Shown here: in pieces, positions 9,090 through 23,200 of the stretch
Position numbering within the stretch: position 1 is the stretch's first letter
How the letters are laid out: every line of letters starts with the position of its first letter
Assembly: GCF_963678635.1 (NCBI RefSeq)
Contig: NC_087063.1
Span: 37,524,759 to 37,588,758, forward strand
Reading direction: 5' to 3'
DNA length: 64,000 bases
DNA from: Symsagittifera roscoffensis
Taxonomy: Eukaryota; Xenacoelomorpha; Acoela; Convolutidae
Notes under the pieces: model-generated
The model's database searches: none
The model's input: the letters and a program-made list of their open reading frames with translations, nothing else
What the model was told of the DNA's origin: nothing
Position numbers and translations under genes: made by a program

Positions 9090-12000
9090 TAATGCTTAGA
9101 AAAACAAACTTTCCATGTTTCATAGCTTGAATGTTTTGCTCAGAAAAACTTGATTTTTTACGAACCGATGCGATCTATGAAATAACTTGAAAAGATTCAA
9201 AGTTTCTTTGCTTGAAAAGCTTATTCCGCAAAATTTTTAATATTCCGTGGAATGATTTAGTTTGAAATAATCTGAAGTAGCTCAAAGTTTCGTTGCTTAA
9301 TCGGCTTCAAAATGAAAACTCAAGCATTTCGCAAAACGATTCGGTCAGTGAAGAAACTTGAATTAATTCAATGTTTTAATGCTTGAATAGATTGCTTAAG
9401 AAGAACTCAATGTTTTTGCGAACCGATTTGCTTTCTGGAATAACTTGAATTGTTTCAAAGTTTCATGGCTTCAATAGAAAAACCTATACTTTTTGCCAAA
9501 AGGTTTGATCTTTGAATTACTCTGAAATATTCGTAGCTTGATGTTCGTAGTAAGTTTTCGTAGCTTGATGTTTGCCCAGAATCTTTTAATTTTTTTGTTA
9601 CTGATTCGTTTTCTGATTTAGCTTTAAATTTTTTGAAGTTTTAGCGCCTGATGTACTGAAAAGAACAACCGAAATTTTTTGTCAATCAAATCGCGTCTTG
9701 AAATAACTTGAATTTTTTCTAAGTTTCATCACTTATTGAATAGCGTGCGAAGAAAAGTGAAGTTTTTCGCGAACTGATTTGGTAAATGACTTAACATGAA
9801 ATTTTGCAAGTTCATTGCTTGACTTGCTTGCTAAGCAAAACTTACCTTCTTGGCAAATTGATTTGCCATATGATATAACTAAAAAATAATAAAAAATAAA
9901 AAAAATTTAAAAAAAATGATATAACTTGAATTGTTTTAATGTTTCATCGCTTGATGAACGTGCTAAAAATTTTTGAGAACTGATTTACTCGTAGTTTTTT
10001 TGCGGACCGATTCGATATGTTGATAGCTGTCTATATTTTTTTTCGAAATTAATCGCTATACAACCTGATTAAAAAATGTTAATTTTCTTCAAACAAATGC
10101 TTGCACTGAGTTATTTTAGATTTTTCAAGTCTCATAGCTTGTATAGCATGCAAAACAAATCTTGCTATTTTTTTTGAAATTGGGTCAGTGAGGAAACTTG
10201 TATTAATTCAGTGTTTTAATGCTTGAATAGATTCCTTAAGAAGCACTCAAATTTTTTGTGAACCAATTAGCTTTATGAAATAACTTGAAATGTCTCAAAG
10301 TTTCATCGCTTCAAGGCTTCAATAGAAAAACCTATATTTTTCGCCAAAGGGTTTGATCTTTAAATTGCTCTGAAATATTTGAAGTTTTCGTAGCTTGCTG
10401 TTTGCCCAGAATCTTTTTTTACTGATTCGTTCTATGAATTAGCTTTAATTTTTGTTGATGTTTTGTCGCCTGATGGACATGAAAGAACAATCAGAATTTT
10501 TTGTCAATTAATTCGCGTCATGAAATAACTTGAATTTTTTTAAAGTTTCATCATTTCCTAAATAGCGTGCGAAGAAAAGTGAAGCTTTTCGCGAACTGAT
10601 TTGGTAAATGACTTAACTTGAAATTTTGCAAGTTCATCGCTTGACTTGCTTGCTAAGCAAAACTTACCTTCTTAGCAAATTGATTTGCCATATGATATAA
10701 CTTGAATTGTTTAATGTTTCATCGCTTGATGAACGTGCTAAAAATTTTTGAGAACTGATTTACTCTGTAGTTTTTTTGCGGACCGATTCGATATGTTGAT
10801 AGCTGTCTATATTTTTTTTTCGAAATTAATCGCTATACAACCTGATTAAAAAGTGTTAATTTTCTTCAAACAAATGCTTGCACTGAGTTATTTTAGATTT
10901 TTCAAGTCTCATAGCTTGTATAGCATGCAAAACAAATCTTGCTAATTTTTTTTAAATTGGGTCAGTGAGGAAACTTGTATTAATTCAGTGTTTTAATGCT
11001 TGAATAGATTCCTTAAGAAGCACTCAAATTTTTTGTGAACCAATTAGCTTTATGAAATAACTTGAAATGTCTCAAAGTTTCATCGCTTCAAGGCTTCAAT
11101 AGAAAAACCTATATTTTTCGCCAAAGGGTTTGATCTTTAAATTGCTCTGAAATATTTGAAGTTTTCGTAGCTTGCTGTTTGCCCAGAATCTTTTTTTACT
11201 GATTCGTTCTATGAATTAGCTTTAATTTTTGTTGAAGTTTTGTCGCCTGATGGACTTAAAAGAACAACCAGAATTTTTTGTCAATTAATTCGCGTCATGA
11301 AATAACTTGAATTTTTTAAAAGTTTCATCATTTCTTGAATAGCGTGCGAAGAGAAGTGAAGCTTTTCGCGAACTGATTTGGTAAATGACTTAACTTGAAA
11401 TTTTGCAAGTTCATCGCTTGACTTGCTTGCTAAGCAAAACTTACTTTCTTAGCAAATTGATTTGCCATATGATATAACTTGAATTGTTTTAATGTTTCAT
11501 CGCTTGATGAACGTGCTAAAAATTTTTGAGAACTGATTTACTCTGTAGTTTTTTTGCGGACCGATTCGATATGTTGATAGCTGTCTATAATTTTTTTCGA
11601 AATTAATCGCTATACAACCTGATTAAAAAATGTTAATTTTCTTCAAACAAATGCTTGCACTGAGTTATTTTAGATTTTTCAAGTCTCATAGCTTGTATAG
11701 CATGCAAAACAAATCTTGCTAATTTTTTTGAAATTGGGTCAGTGAGGAAACTTGTATTAATTCAGTGTTTTAATGCTTGAATAGATTCCTTAAGAAGCAC
11801 TCAAAAGTTTTGTGAACCAATTAGCTTTATGAAATAACTTGAAATGTCTCAAAGTTTCATCGCTTCAAGGCTTCAATAGAAAAACCTATATTTTTCGCCA
11901 AAGGGTTTGATCTTTAAATTGCTCTGAAATATTTGAAGTTTTTGTAACTTGCTGTTTGCCCAGAATCTTCTTTTTTTTACTGATTCGTTCTATGAATTAG

Positions 12001-15000
12001 CTTTAACTTTTGTTGAAGTTTTGTCGCCTGATGGACTTAAAAGAACAACCAGAATTTTTTGTCAATTAATTCGCGTCATGAAATAACTTGAATTTTTTTT
12101 AAGTTTCATCATTTCTTGAATAGCGTGCGAAGAGAAGTGAAGATTTTTGCTAACTGATTTGCTAAATGAATTTACTTGAAATTTTGCAAGTTCATCGCTT
12201 GACTTGCTTGCTGAGCAAAACTTACCTTCTTTGCGAACTGATTTTCCATATGATACAACTTGAATTGTCTTATTGTTTCATCGCCTGATGAACGTGCTAA
12301 AAAACTTAAAACTTTTTGAGAAATGATTTACCCTGTAGTTTTTTTCGGACCGATTCGGTATGTTGATAACTGTCTATATATTTTTTTGAAATTAATCGCG
12401 ATACAGCCTGTTTAAGAAAAGGTTAATTTTCTTCAAACAAATGCTTGCACTAAGTTATTTTAGATTTTTCAAGTCTCAGCTTGTATAGCATGCAAAACAA
12501 ATCTTGATAAATTTTTTGAAATTGGGTCAGTGAAGAAATTTGTTTTAATTCAATGTTTTAATGCTTGAATATATTGCTTAAGAAGAACTCAAAATTTTTG
12601 TGAAATAACTTGAAATGTTTCAGTTTCATCGCTTCAAGGCTTCAATAGAAAAACTTATACTTTTGGCCAAAGGGTTTGATCTTTGAATTACTCTGAAATA
12701 TTTCAAGTTTTCGTAGCTTGTTGCTTGCACAGATTCTTTCGATTTTATATTTTTTTGTTACTGAATCGTTCTATGAATTAGCTTAAAATTTTTTAAGATT
12801 TTTGCGAACTGATTTCCTAAATGAATAAACTTGAAACCTTGCAAATTCATCGCTTGACTTGCTTTCTAGGCAAAACTTACCTTCTTTGCAAATTGATTTG
12901 CCATATGATACAACTTGAATTGTTTTAATGTTTCATCGCTTGATGAACGTGCTAAAAAACTTAATTTTTTTGAGAAACGATTTACCCTGTAGTTTTTTGC
13001 GGACTGATTCGGTATGTTGATAACTGTCTAGATGTTTTTTTGAAAAAAATAGCTATACAACCTGATTTAAAAAAGGTTAATATTCTGCAAACAAATGCTT
13101 GCAATAAGTTATTTTAAGTTTTTCAAGTCTCATAGCTTGTATAGCCTTCTAAAAACGTGAAAAATTTGCAAATTTTTTCGCTTGATTAGCTTGCTTAGGA
13201 AAGCTTTAACTTTTTGGGAACCGATCCGTTCTGAAAATAACTTGGAATACTTCAAAAGTTTATGGGTTGCAAAACCTGCTTAAGAAAACTGATTTTTTTA
13301 GAAAACCAATTCTCACTGAGAAATATTTTGAAATTCGGTCAGTGAAGAATTTTGAATTAACTCAATGTTTTAATGCTGGAATAGGTTGCTAAAGAAGAAC
13401 TCAAAATTTTTGTGAACCGATTTGCTTTCTGAAATAACTTGAATTGTTTCAAAGTTTCATCGCTTCAATGGCTTCAATAGAAAAACCTATACTTTTCGCC
13501 AAAGGGTTTGATCTTTGAATTACTTTGAAATATTTCAAGTTTTCGTAGCTTGTTCTTTGCCCAGATTCTTTCGATTTTTTTGTTATTGAATGGTTCTATG
13601 AATTAGCTTTAATTTTTGTTGAAGTTTTGTCGCCTGACGGACTTAAAAGAACAACCAGAATTTTTTGTCTATTAATTCGCGTCATGAAATAACTTGTTTT
13701 TTTTTCAAGTCTCATCATTTCTTGAATAGCGTGCGAAGAGAAGTGAAGATTTTTGCGAACTGATTTGCTAAATGAATTTACTTGAACTTTTGCAAATTAA
13801 TCGCTTGACTTGCTTGCTAAGCAAAACTTACCTTCTTTGCGAACTGATTTTCCATATGATACAACTTGAATTGTCTTAATGTTTCATCGCCTGATGAACG
13901 TGCTCAAAAACTTAAAACTTTTTGAGAAATGATTTACCCTGTAGTTTTTTTCGGACCGATTCGGTATGTTGATAACTGTCTATATATTCAAGTCTCATAG
14001 CTTGTATAGCATGCAAAACAAATCTTGATAAATTTTTTGAAATTGGGTCAGTGAAGAAATTGGCATTAATTCAATGTTTTAATGCTTGAATAGATTGCTT
14101 AAGAAGAACTCAAAATTTTTGTGAAATAACTTGAAATGTTTCAGTTTCATCGCTTCAATAGAAAAACCTATACTTTTTGCCAAAAGGTTTGATCTTTGAA
14201 TTACTCTGAAATATTCGTAGCTTGATGTTCGTAGTAAGTTTTCGTAGCTTGATGTTTGCCCAGAATCTTTTAATTTTTTTGTTACTGATTCGTTTTTTGA
14301 TTTAGCTTTAATTTTTTGAAGTTTTAGCGCCTGATGTACTTAAAAGAACAACCGGAATTTTTTGTCAATCAATTCGCGTCTTGAAATAACTTGAATTTTT
14401 TCTAAGTTTCATCACTTATTGAATAGCGTGCGAAGAAAAGTGAAGCTTTTCGCGAACTGATTTGGTAAATGACTTAACTTGAAATTTTGCAAGTTCATCG
14501 CTTGACTTGCTTGCTAAGCAAAACTTACCTTCTTGGCAAATTGATTTGCCATCTGATATAACTTGAATTGTTTTAAGGTTTCATCGCTTGATGAACTTGC
14601 TAAAAAACTTAAACTTTTTGAGAAATGAGTTTTTCTGTAGTTTTTTGCGGACCGATTCGGTATGTTGATAACTGTCTATATATTTTTTTGAAATTAATAG
14701 CGATACAACCTGTTTAAGAAAAGGTTAATTTTCTTCAAACAAATGCTTGCACTAAGTTATTTTAGATTTTTCAAGTCTCATAGCTTGTATAGCATGCAAA
14801 ACAAATCTTGATAAATGTTTTGAAATTGGGTCAGTGAAGAAATTGGCATTAATTCAATGTTTTAATGCTTGAATAGATTGCTTAAGAAGAACTCAACATT
14901 TGTGTGAAATAACTTGAAATGTTTCAGTTTCATCGCTTCATGGCTTCAATAGAAAAACCTATACTTTTTGCCAAAAGGTTTGATCTTTGAATTACTCTGA

Positions 15001-16250
15001 AATATTCGTAGCTTGATGTTCGTAGTAAGTTTTCGTAGCTTGATGTTTGCCCAGAATCTTTTAATTTTTTTGGTACTGATTAGTTTTTTAATTTAGCTTT
15101 AATTTTTTTGAAGTTTTAGCGCCTGATGTACTTAGAAGAACAACCGGAATTTTTTGTCAATCAATTCGCGTCTTGAAATAAGTTGAATTTTTTCTAAGTT
15201 TCATCACTTATTGAATAGCGTGCGAAGAAAAGTGAAGATTTTCGCGAACTGATTTGGTAAATGACTTAACTTGAAATTTTGCAAGCTCATCGCTTGACTT
15301 GCTTGCTAGGCAAAACTTACCTTCTTGGCAAATTGATTTGCCATCTGATATAACTTGAATTGTTTTAATTTTTCATCGCTTGATGAACGTGCTGAAAATT
15401 TGTGAGAACTGATTTACTCTGTAGTTTTTTTGCGGACCGATCCGATATGTTGATAGCTGTCTATAATTTTTTTCGAAATTAATCGCTATACAACCTGATT
15501 AAAAAATGTTAATTTTCTTCAAACAAATGCTTGCACTGAGTTATTTTAGATTTTTCAAGTCTCATAGCTTGTATAGCCTTCTAAAAACGTAAACAATTTG
15601 CGAAATTATTCGCTTGAATAACTTGCTTAGGGAAGCTTTAGTTTTTTGGGAACCGATCCGTTCTGAAAATAACTTGGAATACTCCAAGAGTTTATGGGTT
15701 GCAAAACCTGCTGAAGAAAACTGAAGTTTTTAGCAAACCAATCCTCACTAAGAAATATTTTGAAATTCGGTCAGTGAAGAAACTTGAATTAATTCAATGT
15801 TTTAATGCTTGAATAGATTGCTTAAGATGAATGCAAATTTTTTGTGAACCGATTTGCTTTCTGAAATAACTTGAATTGTTTCAAAGTTTCATCGCTTCAA
15901 TGGCTTCAATAGAAAAACCTATACTTTTCGCCAAAGGGTTTGATCTTTGAATTACTTTGAAATATTTCAAGTTTTCGTAGCTTGTTCTTTGCCCAGATTC
16001 TTTCGATTTTTTTGTTACTGAATCGTTCTATGAATTAGCTTTAATTTTTGTTGAAGTTTTGTCGCCTGATGGACATGAAAGAACAATCAGAATTTTTTGT
16101 CAATTAATTCGCGTCATGAAATAACTTGAATTTTTTTAAAGTTTCATCATTTCCTAAATAGCGTGCGAAGAAAAGTGAAGATTTTTGCGAACTGATTTGC
16201 TAAATGAATTAACCTGAAATATTGCAAATTCATCGCTTGACATGCTTGCT
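9090..16250 (+). repeat. Left block of the satellite with shorter, irregular higher-order units
   Basis: The TGCTAAGC-type anchor recurs at 9826, 10651, 11429, 12209, 12862, 13815, 14512, 15304 and 16248. The spacings are about 825, 778, 780, 653, 953, 697, 792 and 944 bp. Units near 780 bp would be about nine monomers, two fewer than in the main block. An additional local duplication of about 90 bp lies at 16261-16410. Confidence 0.75.
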
Positions 16251-19200
16251 AAGCAAAACTTACCTTCTTTGCAAAGTGATTTGACATATGATTCAACTTG
16301 AATTGTTTTAATTTTTCATCGCTTGATGAACGTGCTAAAAAATTTAAGCAAAGTGATTTGCCATATGATTCAACTTGAATTGTTTTAATGTTTCATCGCT
16401 TGATGAACGTGCTAAAAAATTTAAAACTTTTTGAGAAATGATTTACCCTGTAGTTTTTTGCGGACCGATTAGGTATGTTGATAACTGTCTATATGTTTTT
16501 TTTTGAAATTAATCGTTATACAACCTGATTTTAAAAAAGTTAATGTTCTGCAAATAAATGCTTGCAATAAGTTATTTTAAGTTTTTCAAGTCTCATAGCT
16601 TGTATAGCCTTCTAAGAGCGTGAAGAATTTGCGAAATTTTTCGCTTTAATAGCTTGCTTAGGAAAGCTTTAGTTTTTTGGGAACCGATCCGTTCTGAAAA
16701 TAACTTGGAATACTTCAAAAGTTAATGGGTTGCAAAACCTGCTTAAGAAAACTGAATTTTTTAGCAAAACAATTCTCACTAAGAAATATTTTGAAATTCG
16801 GTCAGTGAAGAATCTTGAATTAATTCAATGTTTTAATGCTGGAATAGGTTGCTTAAGAAGAACTACAAGTTTTTGTGAACCGATTTGCTTTCTGAAATAA
16901 CTTGAATTATTTCAAAGTTTCATCGCTTCAATGGCTTCAATAGAAAAACCTATATTTTTCGCCAAAGGGTTTGATCTTTGAATTACACTGAAATATTTCA
17001 AGTTTTCGTAGCTTGTTGTTTGCCCAGATTCTTTCGCTTTTTTGTTAGTGAATCGTTCTATGAATTAGATTTAATTTTTCTGAAGTGTCTTCGCCTGATG
17101 GACTTAAAAGAACAAGCAGAGTTTTTTGTCAATTATTTCGCGTCATGAAATAACTTGGATTTTTCAAAGTTTAATCATTTCCTAAATAGCGTGCGAAGAA
17201 AAATGAAGATTTTTGCGAACTGATTTGCTAAATGAATTAACCTGAAATATTGCAAATTCATCGCTTGACATGCATGCTAAGCAAAACTTACCTTCTTTGC
17301 AAAGTGATTTGCCATATGATACAACTTGAATTGTTGTAATGTTTCATCGCTTGATGAACGTGCTAAAAAATTTAAACTTTTTGAGAAATGATTTACCCTG
17401 TAGTTTTTTGCGGACCGATTAGGTATGTTGATAACTGTCTATATGTTTTTTTTTTGAAATTAATCGCTATACAACCTGATTTAAAAAAGGTTAATGTTCT
17501 GCAAACAAATGCTTGCAATAAGTTATTTTAAGTTTTTCAAGTCTCATAGCTTGTATAGCCTTCTAAGAGCGTGAAGAATTTGCGAAATTATTCGCTTTAA
17601 TAGCTTGCTTAGGAAAGCTTTAGTTTTTTGGGAACCGATCCGTTCTGAAAATAACTTGGAATACTTCAAAAGTTTATGGGTTGCAAAACCTGCTTGAGAA
17701 AACTGAATTTTTTAGCAAACCAATTCTCACTAAGAAATATTTTGAAATTCGGTCAGTGAAGAATCTTGAATTAATTCAATGTTTTAATGCTGGAATAGGT
17801 TGCTTAAGAAAAACTCCAAGTTTTTATGAACCGATTTGCTTTATGAAATAACTTGAAATGTCTCAAAGTTTCATCGCTTCAATGGCTTCAATAGAAAAAC
17901 CTATACTTATCGCCAAAAGTTTGATCTTTGAATTACTCTGAAATTTTTCAAGTTTTCGTAGGTTGTTGTTAGCCCAGAATCTTTTGATTTTTTTTGTTAC
18001 TGATTCGTTCTATGAGTTTGCTTTAAATTTTTCGAAGTTTCATCGACTGATTGACTTAAAAGAACAACCAGAATTTTTTGTCAATTAATTCGCGTCATGA
18101 AATAACTTGATTTTTTTTTCAAATTTTCATCATTTTTTGAATAGCGTGCGAAGAAAAGTGAAGGTTTGCGCGAAATGATTTTCTAAATGAATCAACTTCA
18201 AATATTGCAAATTCATTGCTTGACTTGCTTGCTAAGCAAAAATTACCTTCTTTGCGAACTGATTTGCTATATGATACAACTTGAATTGTTTTAAAGTTTC
18301 ATCGCTTGATGAACGTGCTAAAAAACTTAAACTTTTTGAGAAATGATTTACTGTAGTTTTTTGCGGACCGATTCGATCTGTTGATAACTGTCTATATTTT
18401 TTTTGAAATTAATCGCGATACAACCTGATTAAGAAAGGTTAATTTTCTGTAAACAAATGCTTGCAATAACTTATTTTAAATTTTTCAAGTCTCATAGCTT
18501 GTATGGCATGCTAAAAACGTGAAAAATTTGCAAAATTATTTGCTTGAATAGCTTGCTTAGGAAAGCTTTTGTTTTTTGGGAACCGATCCGTTCTGAAAAT
18601 AACTTGATTACTTCAAAAGTTCATGGGTTGCAAAACCTGCTTAAGAAAACTGAATTTTTTAGCAAACCAATTCTTACTAAGAAATATTTTGAAATTCGGT
18701 CAGTGAAGAAACTTGAATTAATTCAATGTTTTAATGCTTGAATAGATTGCTTAAGAACTCAAAAATTTTTGTGAACCGATGTGCCTTATGGAATAACTTG
18801 AAATGTTTCAAAGTTTCATCGCTTCAATGGCTTCAATATAAAATTCTATATTTTTTGCCAAAGGGTTTGATCTTTGAATTTCTCTGAAATATTTCAAGTT
18901 TTCGTAGCTTGTTGTTTGCCCAGAATCTTTTTGTTACTGATTCGTTCTATGAATTAGCTTTAAATTTTTTGAAGTTTCATCGCCTGATGGACTTAAAAGA
19001 ACAACCAGAATTTTTTGTTAATTAATTCGCGTCATGAAATAACTTGCATTTTTTTCAAGTTTCATCATTTCTTGAATAGCGTGCGAAGAAAAGTGAAGAT
19101 TTTCGCGAACTGATTTTATAAATGAATTAACTTGAAATATTGCAAATTCATTGCTTGACTTGCTTGCTAAGCAAAAATTACCTTCTTTGTAAACTGATTT

Positions 19201-20289
19201 GCCATATGATACAACTTGAATTGTTTTAAGGTTTCATCGCTTGATGAACTTGCTAAAAAACTTAAACTTTTTGAGAAATGAGTTTTTCTGTAGTTTTTTG
19301 CGGACCGATTTGGTATGTTGATAACTGTCTATTTTTTGTATAAATTAATCGCAATACAACCTGATTAAGAAAAGGTTAATTTTCTGTAAACAAATGCTTG
19401 CAATTTTTTATTTTAAATTTTTCAAGTCTCCTAGATTGTATGGCATGCTAAAAACGTGAAAAATTTGCAAAATTATTGGCTTGAATAGCTTGCTTAGGAA
19501 AGCTTTTGTTTTTTGGGAACCGATCCGTTCTGTAAATAACTTGAATACTCAATAGTTCATGGGTTGCAAAACCTGCTTAAGAAAACTGAATTTTTTAGCA
19601 AACCAATTCTTACTAAGAAATATTTTGAAATTCGGTCAGTGAAGAAACTTGAATTAATTCAATGTTTTAATGCTTGAATAGATTGCTTAAGAACTCAGAA
19701 ACTTTTGTGAACCGATTTGCTTTTTGAAATAACTTGAAATGTTTCAAAGTTTCATCGCTTCAATGGTTTCAATAGAAAAAATTATACTTTTCGCCAAACG
19801 GTTTGATCTTTGAGTTACTCTGAAATATTTCAAGTTTTCGTAGCTTGTTGTTTGCCCAGAATCTTTTGATTTTTTTTGTTACTGATTCGTTCTGTGAATT
19901 AGCTTTCAATTTTTTGAAGTTTCATCGCCTGATGGACTTAAAAGAACAACCAGAATTTTTTGTCAATTAATTCGCGTCATGATATAGTTTGAATTTTTTC
20001 AAAGTTTCATCATTTCTTGAATAGCGTGCGAAGAAAAGTGAAGATTTTTGCGAACTGATTTGCTAAATGAATTAACTTGAAATATTGCAAATTCATTGCT
20101 TGACATGCTTGCTAAGCAAAACTTACCTTCTTTGCAAAGTGATTTGCCATATGATACAACTTGAATTGTTTTAATGTTTCATCGCTTGATGAAAGTGCGA
20201 AAAACTTAAGATTTTTGAGAAATGATTTACTCTGTAGCTTTTTGCGGACCGATTTTATATGTTGATAACTGTCTATAATTTTTTTTGGT

Positions 20290-23200
20290 TTTGATCGCTA
20301 TACAACCTGATTAAGAAAAGGTTAATTTTCTGCAAACAAATGCTTGCAATAAGTTTTTTTTAATTTTTCAAGTCTCATAGTTTTTATAGCATGCTAAATA
20401 CGTGAAAACTTTGCGAAATTTTTCGCTTGAATAGCTTGCTTAGGAAAGCTTTTACTTTTTGGATACATATCTTTCTGAAAATAATTTGGATTACTTCAAA
20501 ATCTTATGGGTTGCAAAACCTGCTTAAGAAAACTGAATTATTTAGCAAACCAAATCTTGCTATGAAATATTTTGAAATTCGGTCAGTGAAGAAACCTGAA
20601 TTAATTCAATGTTCTAATGCTTGCATAGATTGCTTGAGAACCCAAAATGTTTGTGAACCGATTTGCTTTATGAATTAACTTGGAAATGTTTCAAAGTTTC
20701 ATCGCTTCAATGGCTTCAATAAAAAACCCATACTTTTCGCCAAGGTTTTGATCTTTGAATTACTCTGAAATATTTCAAATTTTTGTAGGTTGTTGTTTGC
20801 CCAGAATCTTATGATTTTTTTGTTTCTGATTCGTTCTATGAATGAGCTTTCAATTTTTTGAAGTTTCATCGCCTGATGGACTTAAAAGAACAACCAGAAT
20901 TTTTTGTCAATTAATTCGCGTCATGAGATAACTTGAATTTTTTCAATGTTTCATCACTTCTTGAATAGCGTGAGAAGAAAAGTGAAGATTTTCGCGAACT
21001 GATTTTGTGAATGAAATAACTTGAAATTTTGCAAATTCATCGCTTGACTTGCTTGCTAAGCCAAACTTACCTTCTTTGCAAACTGATTTGCCAATGATAC
21101 AACTTGATTGTTTTAATGTTTCATCGCTCGATGAACGTTCTAAAAAACTTGAAACTTTTTGAAAAATGATTTACCGTAGCTTTTTGCGGACCGATTTGAT
21201 ATGTTGATAACTCTATAATTTTTTTTGAAATTAATCGCTATACAACCTGATTAAGAAAAGGTTTTTTTTCTGCAAACAAATGCTTGCAATAAAATATTTA
21301 AAGTTTTTTAAGTCTCATAGCTTGTATAGCATGCTAAAAAAGTGAAAAAGTTGCAAAATTGTTCGCTTGATTATCTTGCTTAGGAAAGCTTTAAATTTTT
21401 GGGAACCGATCCGTTTTAAAAATAGCTTTGAATACTTCAATAGATTGGTTGCAAAACTTGCTTAAGAAAACTGAATTTTTTTAGCAAACTAAATGTTGCC
21501 AAGAAATATTTTGAATTTCGGGCAGTGAAGAAACTTGCATTTAATGTTTTAATGCTTGAATAGATTGCTTAAGAAGAATTCAAAATTTTTGTGAACCGAT
21601 TTGTTGTATGAAATAATTTGAAATGTTTCAAAGTTTCATCGCTTCAATGGCTTCAATAGAAAAACCTATACTTTTCGCCAAAGGGTTTGATCTTTGAATT
21701 TCTCTGAAATATTTCAAGTTTTCGTAGCTTGTTGTTGCCCAGATTCTTTCGCTTTTTTGTTAGTGAATCGTTCTTGAATTAGTTTAACTTTTCTGAAGTT
21801 TCTTCGCCTGATGGACTGAAAAGAACAACCAGAGTTTTTTTGTCAATTAATTCGCGTCATGAAATAACTTGGATTTTTCAAAGTTTCATCATTTCTTGAA
21901 TAGCGTGCGAAGAAAAGTGAAGATTTTTGCGAACTGATTTGCTAAATGAATTAACTTGAAATATTGCAAATTCATTGCTTGACATGCTTGCTAAGCAAAA
22001 CTTACCTTCTTTACAAAGTGATTTGCCATATGATACAACTTGAATTGTTTTAATGTTTCATCGCTTGATGAAAGTGCGAAAAACTTAAGATTTTTGAGGA
22101 ATGATTTACTCTGTAGCTTTTTGCGGACCGATTCGATATGTTGATAACTGTCTATAATTTTTTTTGATTTTGATCGCTATACAACTTGATTAAGAAAAGG
22201 TTAATTTTCTGCAAACAAATGCTTGCAATAAGTTTTTTTTAAAATTTCCAAGTCTCATAGTTTTTATAGCATGCTAAATACGTGAAAACTTTGCGAAATT
22301 TTTCGCTTGAATAGCTTGCTTAGGAAAGCTTTTACTTTTTGGATACATATCTTTCTGAAAATAATTTGGATTACTTCAAAATCTTATGGGTTGCAAAACC
22401 TGCTTAAGAAAACTGAATTATTTAGCAAACCAAATCTTGCTATGAAATATTTTGAAATTCGGTCAGTGAAGAAACCTGAATTAATTCAATGTTCTAATGC
22501 TTGCATAGATTGCTTGAGAACCCAAAATGTTTGTGAACCGATTTGCTTTATGAATTAACTTGGAAATGTTTCAAAGTTTCATCGCTTCAATGGCTTCAAT
22601 AAAAAACCCATACTTTTCGCCAAGGTTTTGATCTTTGAATTACTCTGAAATATTTCAAGTTTTTGTAGCTTGTTGTTTGCCCAGAATCTTATGATTTTTT
22701 TGTTTCTGATTCGTTCTATGAATGAGCTTTCAATTTTTTGAAGTTTCATCGCCTGATGGACTTAAAAGAACAACCAGAATTTTTTGTCAATTAATTCGCG
22801 TCATGAGATAACTTGAATTTTTTCAATGTTTCATCACTTCTTGAATAGCGTGAAGAAAAGTGAAGTTTTTCGCGAACTGATTTTGTGAATGAAATAACTT
22901 GAAATTTTGCAAATTCATCGCTTGACTTGCTTGCTAAGCCAAACTTACCTTCTTTGCAAACTGATTTGCCAATGATACAACTTGATTGTTTTAATGTTTC
23001 ATCGCTCGATGAACGTTCTAAAAAACTTAAAACTTTTTGAAAAATGATTTACCGTAGCTTTTTGCGGACCGATTTGATATGTTGATAACTCTATAATTTT
23101 TTTTGAAATTAATCGCTATACAACCTGATTAAGAAAAGGTTTTTTTTCTGCAAACAAATGCTTGCAATAAAATATTTAAAAGTTTTTCAAGTCTCATAGC

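Noticed and set aside
18544-22558. ORFs at 18544-18741, 20427-20678 and 22307-22558 with nearly the same protein
   Set aside because: They lie wholly inside satellite units and repeat only because the DNA repeats; other units close the frame.
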